Source: Paenibacillus sp. HWE-109 (GTDB taxonomy: Bacteria > Bacillota > Bacilli > Paenibacillales > NBRC-103111). From it: a stretch of 64,000 bases of DNA. The notes beneath the pieces are model-generated. The model had not been told where the DNA came from and did not search any database. It was given only the letters and a program-made list of their open reading frames with translations. The stretch is from NCBI RefSeq assembly GCF_022163125.1, contig NZ_CP091881.1:1984001-2048000 (forward strand), in the 5' to 3' direction. Both the position numbers and the translations under genes were made by a program. Position 1 is the stretch's first letter. Each line of letters starts with the position of its first letter. Shown in pieces: positions 44,488 to 52,273 of the stretch.

Positions 44488-45531
44488 ATGTTGACCTATC
44501 TGGCTCACGCTGAAGGAAGCGTTTCTTCTTCCATTATTATTGATGGATCGGAGATCGGTACGAACCCGCAGGATGTCATTCCTGTGCTTCACCGTATTCA
44601 TGCCGATTTGGATGATAGTCAGCATCCGCACGGTTTAATTTCCAAATTTGTGGTGATTCGTCCCTCCTCTCATCCGATGTACGATTTGAGTTATTGGTTT
44701 TTTCAGCTTGTTCCAGGGAATCCGGTTTCCTTCGACTATGAAGGCAGCTGTGGGCATTCCATTCTGGCAGCGATCCAAGTCGCGATGAAATGGGGCTGGG
44801 TGGCTTCGGCAAGTCCAGGATTAAGGGTGCGTGTGTACATAGAAAATGTCGGGGACAGTCTTGTTTGCGAAGTAGATCACGCTGTTCGATCCGGGATGAA
44901 TTGCACAGCTCACTTTATTGAAAATCAAGGTACAAGCCTCGGAAGTTTGCTTCCTACAGGCCAAGTGACGAATCAACTGACAACGTCCTTTGGCGAGATT
45001 GAGGTGTCTATTGTTTCATCTGGTAATTCCTATGTATTCGTACAAGCAGACTCTTTAGGCATCCGATCGGAAGAGGCGTTATTCGAAGCCGGAGATGGTG
45101 CGCTCGCTCAGCTGCAAGAGATTCGCCGAGCCGCAGCGTTGTTGATCGGATTAAATCCGGAGGGAGTCTTTCCCAAGATTGCGGTGGTTGGCAGTTATCA
45201 ACAGGGATCACTATCGTTCAGAGCGATTTCTGTTCCTTCGTGGCACCCGACAATTGCGCTTACAGGCGCAGCCTGCGTGGGGGCAGCCGCTTCCATCAAA
45301 GGCTCTGTTGTGTACCGAATCGTGCAAGCATCGAAGTCATCGACGTATCGGTTACCTGTTAGAACCAAAGGTGGAAGTACGTTAATTTCAACCTCAACTA
45401 CGGGTTCTGAACTGAATGATTATTTATTGTACAACAGCATTTCGGATAAAAATGTTCGGTTAATCGGCTCATTGCCATTAAAGAAAGGGGCGGCGCGAGA
45501 ATGGGAACTGCAGTCCAAAGTGTTCGCCTAG
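44488..45531 (+). CDS. PrpF-like isomerase/epimerase-fold protein
   Basis: 347 residues resembling the PrpF/DUF453 family (diaminopimelate-epimerase-like fold), with the Cys-containing loop SCGHSILAAIQVA corresponding to the CGN loop of PrpF. Family members move a double bond in aconitate-like or oxalomesaconate acids. Sequence is diverged, so a different substrate is likely. ATG at 44488 is eight bases behind GAGGGG; a GTG overlapping the upstream stop is less good. It overlaps the next gene by 31 bases. Confidence 0.65.
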   Translation: MLTYLAHAEGSVSSSIIIDGSEIGTNPQDVIPVLHRIHADLDDSQHPHGLISKFVVIRPSSHPMYDLSYWFFQLVPGNPVSFDYEGSCGHSILAAIQVAMKWGWVASASPGLRVRVYIENVGDSLVCEVDHAVRSGMNCTAHFIENQGTSLGSLLPTGQVTNQLTTSFGEIEVSIVSSGNSYVFVQADSLGIRSEEALFEAGDGALAQLQEIRRAAALLIGLNPEGVFPKIAVVGSYQQGSLSFRAISVPSWHPTIALTGAACVGAAASIKGSVVYRIVQASKSSTYRLPVRTKGGSTLISTSTTGSELNDYLLYNSISDKNVRLIGSLPLKKGAAREWELQSKVFA

Positions 45532-46616
45532 AATTAGCTGCTTTGCTTGAACAATTGGAACAATTTGCCGGTACGGCAGATGAGCAAGGGGCGCCACAGA
45601 AAGAAGCGCTTGCTGCATTGCGGCAATCTGGTTTGCTGGGCAGTCTGGTCCCCGTTGAATATGGCGGGCTGGGAGAAACCTCGTTGTTTGCCAGCCGGTT
45701 TATTGAATCGGTTGCAAGTGTAGATCCATCTATTGCCATTATTGCTTTTCAACACTTATCTGTCGTTTCACGGATTCTGGAATGGGGCACCGAAGCTCAG
45801 CGTCAGCAATATTTGCCTAAGCTTGCGGATGGCCGTTGGCTTGCAGCATCTGCCTGGTCGGAGACAGGGGCAGGAGCGAATAAACAGAACCTGTCGACCA
45901 AAGCCGTGCAATTAGATGAAGGTCATTGGTTGATTGAAGGGACCAAGTCCTTTACGACAGGGGCAGGTTTGGCAGATATCTATTTGGTACTCGTACAAAC
46001 AGGGGCGAATGATGAGAAATCTACCTATGGGAATTCAAGTCAAACGTTCTTCCTTATTGAAACTTCCCAAGGTATTACGGCTGATGCGGATACGAATTTG
46101 GCTGGCATGAGAGGTTCGTCTACGGGATTTATCCATCTGAATAAATGTCTTGTTTCCTCTGAGCAATTTATCGGTTCGTTGGGTGGAGCTCCACATGTGA
46201 TTAACGGCATTCGGCAATGCGGGCTAACGTTAGGAGCTGTGTCCCTTGGTATTAGCCAAGCAGCTTACGAGCTTGCGTTGGATCACGTTTGCAGCAAAGG
46301 CTTGAAAAGCAGCCCGCTGCTTCAATCCGCCTTATCAGATTTGCATTTAAATTTGGAAGCTGTCAGGGCATTGGTTGATAAAGTTGCCGCTAAAGAAGGT
46401 GGCGAGCATCTGGCCAAAATCGCCTACCAATCCAAAATATTCGCTTCTGAGGCGAGCGAAAAAATATGTCGGGAAGCACAGCAAATCATTGGCGGCTCCA
46501 GCTATGTGCGGGGACGTAAATTAGAAAGGCTGCTCCGTGACGCTCGCGCTGTTTCGCTGATGGGCCCCGTAAATCGGCTTGCTAAGGAAATTATTGGAAA
46601 AGAGTTGGTATCGTGA
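45501..46616 (+). CDS. Acyl-CoA-dehydrogenase-fold flavoprotein lacking the usual catalytic Glu
   Basis: 371 residues with all three domains of the acyl-CoA dehydrogenase fold: N-terminal helices (LLGSLVPVEYGGLGE), the mid FAD segment (AASAWSETGAGANKQNLSTKA, WLIEGTKSFTTGAG) and the C-terminal QIIGGSSYVRGRKLERLLRDARA. At the place where typical members carry the base (YEGTSQIQR), this protein reads LMGPVNRLAK, so the Glu is missing. That pattern fits flavin monooxygenase or oxidase relatives (DszC, SfnB-like) more than a true dehydrogenase. It overlaps both neighbours. Confidence 0.8.
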   Translation: MGTAVQSVRLELAALLEQLEQFAGTADEQGAPQKEALAALRQSGLLGSLVPVEYGGLGETSLFASRFIESVASVDPSIAIIAFQHLSVVSRILEWGTEAQRQQYLPKLADGRWLAASAWSETGAGANKQNLSTKAVQLDEGHWLIEGTKSFTTGAGLADIYLVLVQTGANDEKSTYGNSSQTFFLIETSQGITADADTNLAGMRGSSTGFIHLNKCLVSSEQFIGSLGGAPHVINGIRQCGLTLGAVSLGISQAAYELALDHVCSKGLKSSPLLQSALSDLHLNLEAVRALVDKVAAKEGGEHLAKIAYQSKIFASEASEKICREAQQIIGGSSYVRGRKLERLLRDARAVSLMGPVNRLAKEIIGKELVS

Positions 46617-48019
46617 GTGAGGTTTATGATCTTGTGATTTATAATGGTCGTCTTGTTTATAAAGATGCAGTCCGATCGGGAGGCATTGCGGTTCAGGATG
46701 GGAAAATAGTACTTGTCTTTAATGATCAGGAGCGTCCTCAAGGGAACCAGGAATTGGATGCAGGAGGGCATTATGTCCTCCCGGGTCTGATCGATTCCCA
46801 TGTTCATTTCCGCACGCCAGGGCTTGAACACAAGGAGAATTGGGAATCAGCCAGCAAAGCAGCGGTCACAGGTGGCATTACGACAGTGTTGGATATGCCT
46901 AATACACACCCTTATACGGATTCAGTCGATCGAATCAGAGAGAAGGAAACGCTGATTCAAGGACATTCCTTAGTTGACTATGGCTTTCACATCGGAGTTG
47001 TTCCAGGCAAGCTGCTGCCTCTGGAAGTGCTTAGGCAGGAGCATGCGGCGAGTATCAAGCTTTTTTTAACAGGTCACCGCACAGCTCGTAATGTGATTGA
47101 TCAAGATGCCGATCTCGAAACGATATTTCGGCTTGCCGCCCATCGTCAAATTCCGTTAACGCTGCATGCGGAAGATGATGCGGTTCTGCACCTGTATCGC
47201 CGGGTGCATAAATTACCGGATAATCTGGCTTCCTATGAGGCAATAGCACCCCGGAGTGGAGCTATTGCAGCCATTGCCAGAGTACTTCGTCTCGTACGGA
47301 AGTACGGGACTTCCATCCATGTTCTCCACGTTTCCTCTGAGGAGGAAGTGGATCTCTTGGAAACAGCTGCTAGCGCCGGTTATCCTGTTACGTTCGAGAC
47401 AACAGCGCATCAGCTGTGGTTTGATCTGGACAGTGCGACTGCACTCGGGACGAAGACCAAGCTGAGCCCGGCTATTCGCAGCAGCAGGGATCGGACAAGG
47501 CTGTGGGCCGCCGTTAAGAATGGCGCGCTAACTTCAGTGGGAAGCGACCATGCACCGCATTCTCAAGAAGAGAAAGCGGCAGAGTTCGGGGAAGCCCCGC
47601 CAGGCTTGCCAGGGGTACAGGAATTGCTGCCTGTTCTGCTTACAGGCCTAGAACGCTTTCTTCCTGAGCTTAGTCGGGATGAACGACTGAGCAAGGTGGT
47701 CAGCTTGCTGGCAGAAGGGCCTGCCAATCGGTTTCGTTTAAATCATCGCAAAGGAAGTCTTCGCGCGGGGCTAGATGCGGACCTTGTCATTGTGGATGAT
47801 CAACGGACCTGGCAGGTTGAGGCTAAGGATTTACATTCATTTAGCGGATGGTCGCCTTATGAAGGGCTGACATTGTCTGGTGTTCCGCTCGTGACGATTC
47901 GCAGCGGTCAGATCGTATTTGATCGCGGGAAATTCGGCAAGCCGGATGGGCGATCAGTGAATTATGCGCCGGCTCCAATTGCAACATTTGAACAAGTATC
48001 AGGGAGTCCTTTTCACTAA
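46613..48019 (+). CDS. Dihydroorotase/allantoinase-like amidohydrolase
   Basis: 468 residues, cyclic amidohydrolase barrel with a full metal site: His63 and His65 in DSHVHFR, Lys149 in SIKLFLTG (carboxylated bridging lysine), His185 in LHAEDD, His236/His239 in HVLHVSS, and Asp312 in GSDHAPH. It opens or closes a cyclic amide ring. The pathway context (no pyr genes, no allantoin genes) argues that neither dihydroorotate nor allantoin is the certain substrate. GTG start overlaps the preceding stop by four bases. Confidence 0.85.
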   Translation: MSEVYDLVIYNGRLVYKDAVRSGGIAVQDGKIVLVFNDQERPQGNQELDAGGHYVLPGLIDSHVHFRTPGLEHKENWESASKAAVTGGITTVLDMPNTHPYTDSVDRIREKETLIQGHSLVDYGFHIGVVPGKLLPLEVLRQEHAASIKLFLTGHRTARNVIDQDADLETIFRLAAHRQIPLTLHAEDDAVLHLYRRVHKLPDNLASYEAIAPRSGAIAAIARVLRLVRKYGTSIHVLHVSSEEEVDLLETAASAGYPVTFETTAHQLWFDLDSATALGTKTKLSPAIRSSRDRTRLWAAVKNGALTSVGSDHAPHSQEEKAAEFGEAPPGLPGVQELLPVLLTGLERFLPELSRDERLSKVVSLLAEGPANRFRLNHRKGSLRAGLDADLVIVDDQRTWQVEAKDLHSFSGWSPYEGLTLSGVPLVTIRSGQIVFDRGKFGKPDGRSVNYAPAPIATFEQVSGSPFH

Positions 48020-48048
48020 ATAGGGTAAAAGTTGAAGGAGGAATTACG

Positions 48049-48861
48049 ATGACAACAGCTGTTAAACCATTATTATCAGGTGCGGTAATTAAAGTTTCGG
48101 AGCTCGAATGGGAAGATCGAGGGACGTATCAACTTGCGAAACCTGTCACAGAGGACAAGGGAGCAGTGCATGTTACTGGTTTAGTTGTGCGCCTATTGCC
48201 AGGCGGCACATGGGCGAGCTGTGAGAAAGGGACTGCGCAAGAGATCGTCGCCATTATCCATAGTGGAGCTGGCAGCGCACGTGTGGGAACGGAAACTCAG
48301 GGTGTATCAGCAACTTCTGCGCTGCATGCGCCCTCTGGCGTCGACTATGCCGTACATGCGGATCAGGGAGAGACGGTTACGCTCTATATCTGGCAAAGCC
48401 CGCTGCCTGAAGGAGCTGCTAGGGCAACGCATCCGCGATTGTTTAATGAGCTATACAACGAAGAAACGCAGTTGAAAGCCTACAAAGGAAATGATCCAAC
48501 GCAGCAGGTTGAGAACCCTGCGAACATGAATTTCCTCTTCTGGCCTGGCACAGGAAGTGCGCAACTGTCGCTCCATTGCGGCATTCAGGAGCCTGGGCAA
48601 AGCTTTGCTGTGCACCAGCACCCGTCATCCAGTGAGTTATTTATTGGCATCGAGGGCAAGGGGGAGGTGTATTTGAACGGAGAATGGCAGCCATTCGAGG
48701 CAGGTGATCTAATCTATGTGCCGCAGGGGATTTTCCATGGCACCCGCAATCTCTATACGGGAGAGGGAGCCAAGCGGTTTGTAACCTCCGGAGGGCCAGT
48801 GCCGTTCGATGAAAGCTTTTACCGCTTTGCGGGAGTCTCAGCGGAAGTAAGGAATCCGTAG
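48049..48861 (+). CDS. Bicupin protein
   Basis: 270 residues with two cupin halves: residues about 40-120 (GGTWASCEKGTAQEIVAIIHSG; metal ligands poor) and about 170-260 (PGQSFAVHQHPSSSELFIGIEGKGEVYLNGEW, PQGIFHGTRN), where the second half keeps the H-x-H-x5-E and His ligands. Such bicupins include ureidoglycine aminohydrolase and various dioxygenases. Last gene of the operon, 29 bases after the hydrolase gene, with AAGGAGG. Confidence 0.75.
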   Translation: MTTAVKPLLSGAVIKVSELEWEDRGTYQLAKPVTEDKGAVHVTGLVVRLLPGGTWASCEKGTAQEIVAIIHSGAGSARVGTETQGVSATSALHAPSGVDYAVHADQGETVTLYIWQSPLPEGAARATHPRLFNELYNEETQLKAYKGNDPTQQVENPANMNFLFWPGTGSAQLSLHCGIQEPGQSFAVHQHPSSSELFIGIEGKGEVYLNGEWQPFEAGDLIYVPQGIFHGTRNLYTGEGAKRFVTSGGPVPFDESFYRFAGVSAEVRNP

Positions 48862-48868
48862 TAGTTGG

Positions 48869-48907
48869 GGAGTTAAGCAGCTTGTTTGTGCTTAACTCCT
48901 TTTGTTT
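48869..48907 (+). terminator. Terminator of the AsnB-bicupin operon
   Basis: GGAGTTAAGCA and TGCTTAACTCC arms, 9-base loop, then TTTTGTTT. The 568-base gap from 48862 to 49429 otherwise holds only the repeats and second terminator listed next. Confidence 0.9.
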
Positions 48908-48959
48908 AGTTTATATGTTTTGGAGTGAGCGCGGAGTGACTCCAGTCGCCTTGTGCGAA

Positions 48960-49146
48960 CAGAGGGAGGGAACTACAGTCCGCTATTCTAGCCAAAAGTA
49001 TCCATATCGCGGGGGTTAGGGAACTACAGTCCGCTATTTTGCTGTTTCAAGGCAAATTCAGCGTTTTTCGTGGAAATAAGACCCTGTAGTTCCGCTAATA
49101 CCTCAGCATCCCTGCTTTTTGCCTAAATAGCGTCCTCTAGTTCCCT
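48960..49146. repeat. Palindromic dispersed repeat, copy B (~187 bp)
   Basis: Begins CAGAGGGAGGGAACTACAG-type and ends TAGTTCCCT, with inner GGGAACTACAG and CCCTGTAGTTCCGC, in the same block order as 18371-18563: CGCTATTCTAGC, CGCTATT.TGCTGTTT, TTGCCTAAATAGCGTCC. Diverged at scattered positions but full length. Confidence 0.8.
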
Positions 49147-49236
49147 AAGCAGGTTTGTCGCTACTTAGAGGCTGATCTCTAAGGGCGGCGAAGCCGGTTT
49201 TCTATATGGTGGATCGTAGACTCTCGAGGGTGCGAA

Positions 49237-49319
49237 CCGTCGTTCCACTTGTGCCGGTCGCTCTATCAAAGCCGTCGTTCCACTTGTGCCGGTCGTTCTA
49301 CCAAAGTCTTCGTTCCACC
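49237..49319. repeat. 35-bp direct repeat, 2.4 copies
   Basis: CCGTCGTTCCACTTGTGCCGG at 49237 and 49272 with the linker TC.CTCTA.CAAAG, and a partial third copy (TCTTCGTTCCACC) at 49307. No coding potential. Confidence 0.7.
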
Positions 49320-49387
49320 TAATCTCCTCGTTCATAAGCAACCATCTCTGAACAGATAGCCTTCAATGCGTCGCTTAACCTGCCAAA

Positions 49388-49421
49388 AACCCTCGATCCC
49401 ACCAAAGTGGAATCGAGGGTT
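49388..49421 (-). terminator. Terminator of the Ssu-type operon
   Basis: Read on the minus strand: AACCCTCGATTCCAC, TTTG loop, GTGGGATCGAGGGTT, then TTTGG. It lies just behind the stop of the binding-protein gene. Confidence 0.85.
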
Positions 49422-49429
49422 TGCGCACG

Positions 49430-50518
49430 TTAAGGCGTCCAAGTAACTAAGGCCGGATCGACGGCTTTCAAATATGAAGTTTGAATGAATTCCTTCAGAT
49501 CAGGCACGGCTTTTATTTTTTCGTTTTTGAGCAGAAAGTTAGAAATGCTGGCTAAGGAATCAACGACTTGAGGCGTAATGTCCAGCGCATATTTATTTAA
49601 TTTGAAGATGCTTTTGATGGAATCGACCTCTGTGTCCAAGGTTTTGCTGACATAGGCGGCGGATTCGTCAGGATTGGATTTGATGTAGGCGGCAGCTTGA
49701 CGCAAGGCTCGGAGTATGGCTTTGGTTGTTTCTGGGTTTTTGTCCAGGAAGTCTTTGTGGCCGACAAGTAGGGAGTAAGAAGCAAATAGGGCTTGGGGGC
49801 CCTCTTCCCCGGGTACATAGGATTGAGTAGCGGTGAGAAGTTGAAGTCCGCCAGCTTCTTTGACGCCTTTAGCGGCAATGGGCTGCCAAATGACGAAGGC
49901 GTCGATATCTTTTTTCTGAAAGGCAGGCAAAATTTCGGTTGGACCTACTTTATAGGCTTGAATGCTGCCGACGTCGATCCCGTATTTTTCAACAATTTTG
50001 AGGAAAAAGGCTTCCGATGCGGTACCGGAAACATAGGCGACTTTTTTGCCTTTTAAATCCGCCGGTTTTTTTATTTTATCCGGATAGACCACTAGTGTTT
50101 GTACACCTGAAATATCGGAATGCTGCGCAATTGCTTGCAGCGGCAGGCCGGAAGCTTTGGCAATAAGGGGAGGGATATCTCCCGTGGAACCAAGCTGAAT
50201 GCTCTTGGAAGCAATGGCCGAAACAACATCGGGACCAGCGGCAAATAATTTGAGATCCACGGTTAGTCCTTCTTTTTGGAAATAACCTTGCTCTTTGGCA
50301 ATAATCAGGAGTGGTGACAATTGAGGGTCACGTCCTGAGCCAATGGTGAGAGCAGTCGTTTCCAGCTTGGGCGCTGCAGCAGCAGTAGGTGAACTGGAGG
50401 GAGCAGCAGCTTGTTTGGTTTGTCCGCACGCAGCAGCAACAAACACAACCAGAACAAGGAGAAGATGAGGGGTCAGGCGTTTAAATCTCTGAGTAAATCT
50501 TTGAGTATTTATCTGCAT
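49430..50518 (-). CDS. Sulfonate/taurine-type ABC importer binding lipoprotein
   Basis: 362 residues. Signal peptide with lipobox VAAAC (Cys31), Ser/Pro/Ala linker, then the SsuA/TauA/NrtA-type fold (LTIGSGRDPQLSPLLIIAKEQGYFQKEGLTVDLKLFAAGPDVVSAIASKSI, GSTGDIPPLIA, LKGKKVAYVSGTASEAFFLKIVEKYGID). The family binds sulfonates, taurine, nitrate or similar anions; sulfur context favours a sulfonate. ATG at 50518 is ten bases behind GGAGG. Last gene of the three-gene minus-strand operon. Confidence 0.85.
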   Translation of the reverse strand: MQINTQRFTQRFKRLTPHLLLVLVVFVAAACGQTKQAAAPSSSPTAAAAPKLETTALTIGSGRDPQLSPLLIIAKEQGYFQKEGLTVDLKLFAAGPDVVSAIASKSIQLGSTGDIPPLIAKASGLPLQAIAQHSDISGVQTLVVYPDKIKKPADLKGKKVAYVSGTASEAFFLKIVEKYGIDVGSIQAYKVGPTEILPAFQKKDIDAFVIWQPIAAKGVKEAGGLQLLTATQSYVPGEEGPQALFASYSLLVGHKDFLDKNPETTKAILRALRQAAAYIKSNPDESAAYVSKTLDTEVDSIKSIFKLNKYALDITPQVVDSLASISNFLLKNEKIKAVPDLKEFIQTSYLKAVDPALVTWTP

Positions 50519-50547
50519 AGGGTGTTTGCCTCCGTTTGTGTGTGCGT

Positions 50548-51300
50548 TTATTTCCAACGAATCAGTTGGTTTTCTAGTGCGATTAGCAGCCGATTGATGG
50601 TTAATCCGACTAAGCCAATAGCGATCATGCCAACAATGACTTGGTCCGTTTTGTATAAAGATCTACCTTCTTGGATCAGGAAACCAAGCCCCGCATTAGC
50701 AGCGATAAGTTCGGAGCCGACAAGGCAGATGAAAGCCATGGAGATACCGGAGCGCATGCCAATAACGATGTTCGGGATCGCCGCCCGCAAAGTAACGTAA
50801 TAGAAAATATGAAAGCGGCTGGCGCCGAGTGACTGAGCTGCTTTGATATGGAGGACTTCCGTTTGACTGACGCCTCCGATGACATTCAGCAGAATGGGGA
50901 ATAAGGCTCCGAACACAATAATAAATAGTTTGGACATCTCGCCTATACCAAACCAAAGAATGGCTAGCGGGATCACGGCAATCGGGGGGATGGGCCGGAT
51001 GAGCTCGATCAGCGGGGATAAGGCATTTCTCAACCAAGTCCAAGTGCCCATGGCGATGCCAAGCGGAAGCGCGAGACTGAAAGCGAGCAGAAACCCGAGC
51101 AGCACGCGCTGAAGACTGGCTAGCGTATGCGTAAGCAATGATCCGTTTGCCAGCATGCCAGCCATGGTTGCGCCAACTTCAAGCGGGCCTGGAAGTAGTG
51201 CAGGGGGGACAATATGCAGCGACGTAATGAACGCCCATAAGATAAGTACGCCTATAATGCCAAGGGATTGGATAGCTGTTTTCTTGCCGAGAATAAGGAT
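50548..51300 (-). CDS. Sulfonate-type ABC importer permease with apparent AUC start
   Basis: SsuC-type permease. From the first in-frame ATG (51165) the protein is only 205 residues and lacks the first membrane helix. The frame stays open further upstream and encodes KKTAIQSLGIIGVLILWAFITSLHIVPPALLPGP, the normal N-terminus of the family, without any ATG, GTG or TTG. An ideal ribosome site, AGGAGG, lies seven bases before the codon ATC at 51298-51300, giving 250 residues, the usual length. The EAA loop (AAQSLGASRFHIFYYVTLRAAIPNIVIGMRSG) is intact. It overlaps the ATPase gene by 49 bases. Confidence 0.75.
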   Translation of the reverse strand: MLILGKKTAIQSLGIIGVLILWAFITSLHIVPPALLPGPLEVGATMAGMLANGSLLTHTLASLQRVLLGFLLAFSLALPLGIAMGTWTWLRNALSPLIELIRPIPPIAVIPLAILWFGIGEMSKLFIIVFGALFPILLNVIGGVSQTEVLHIKAAQSLGASRFHIFYYVTLRAAIPNIVIGMRSGISMAFICLVGSELIAANAGLGFLIQEGRSLYKTDQVIVGMIAIGLVGLTINRLLIALENQLIRWK

Positions 51301-52055
51301 GGAATTTCCTCCTCTCGCAGCACCGAACTGATTATTTTCTGATAATGGAAAAGTCGATCATCATTCCGGTCTCGGATTCGCGGCAGTTTGAGCCTAAGAT
51401 CCAGCGCTATACGACCGGGTTTAGGCAATAGAACGAGAATTCGATCCGCGAGATAAACGGCTTCCGCAATGCTGTGAGTAACGAATATACAAGTGACCCC
51501 GCTCTCATCTTGAATGCGCAGCAATTCACTCTGCATAGTTTCTCTCGTTTGTTCATCCAATGCGGCAAAAGGTTCGTCCAACAGCAGGATGGACGGCTCG
51601 TTCGCCAACGCCCTTGCCAAGCTGGCCCGTTGCTTCATCCCCCCTGATAAACGGTTCGGGTAATAGGCTTCATATCCATCAAGTCCGACCAATTGAATGC
51701 ATTTGCGAGCAATGCGTATGCGTTCCGTTTTTGGAAGCCCGTTGATTCGGGGGCCAAGCATCACATTCTGTTCCACAGTAAACCAGGGAAATAAGGCATA
51801 TTCTTGAAAGACCACTCCGCGCTCGCGTCCAGGCTTCGTTACGGTTTGTCCCTGGAGCAGGAGATTCCCTTCATAGGATTGAAAACCGGCCACGCAGTTC
51901 AGCAGTGTCGTTTTGCCGCAACCGCTTGGACCTAATAAACAAACGAATTCTCCCTCATTGATTTGGATATTAAGCGGACTTAAAACCTGCTGGGCTTCAC
52001 CTGGATAGGTAACACTCAACTGCTGCAAGTGTAAAAAGGCGTTCTCTTCGGGCAT
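51252..52055 (-). CDS. Sulfonate-type ABC importer ATPase (SsuB-like)
   Basis: 267 residues with Walker A GPSGCGKTT, Q loop FQEYALFPW, signature LSGGMKQR, Walker B ILLLDEPFAALD and switch His in FVTHSIAEA. The SsuB/TauB/NrtD group energises uptake through the adjacent permease. AAGGAGGTG precedes the ATG. First gene of the operon, transcribed from the promoter with the shared 33-bp element. Confidence 0.92.
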   Translation of the reverse strand: MPEENAFLHLQQLSVTYPGEAQQVLSPLNIQINEGEFVCLLGPSGCGKTTLLNCVAGFQSYEGNLLLQGQTVTKPGRERGVVFQEYALFPWFTVEQNVMLGPRINGLPKTERIRIARKCIQLVGLDGYEAYYPNRLSGGMKQRASLARALANEPSILLLDEPFAALDEQTRETMQSELLRIQDESGVTCIFVTHSIAEAVYLADRILVLLPKPGRIALDLRLKLPRIRDRNDDRLFHYQKIISSVLREEEIPSLFSARKQLSNPLAL

Positions 52056-52112
52056 GGATTCACCTCCTTCTATAAACCTATAATTCCACTAAGGATTATC
52101 GGTATTAATTTT

Positions 52113-52170
52113 ATTGTATCAGCCGCTATTTTTTGTATCCAATATGAAAATCCCTATATGTCTTATTGTT
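52113..52170 (-). promoter_or_regulatory. Promoter of the Ssu-type operon with shared 33-bp element
   Basis: On the minus strand TTGGAT (plus 52137-52142), 18 bases, TACAAT (plus 52113-52118). The element at plus 52138-52170 ends in the -35, exactly as in front of the cystine operon, with 31 of 33 bases identical. Confidence 0.75.
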
Positions 52171-52273
52171 CTAGACCAATAAACGATTATTTGCCAACCA
52201 GTTGATTCCGCGATATTTCAATGCTAAGCTGAATTCTTTACCATGTGTTTAAAGAATCGCAGGGGGGGATAGC

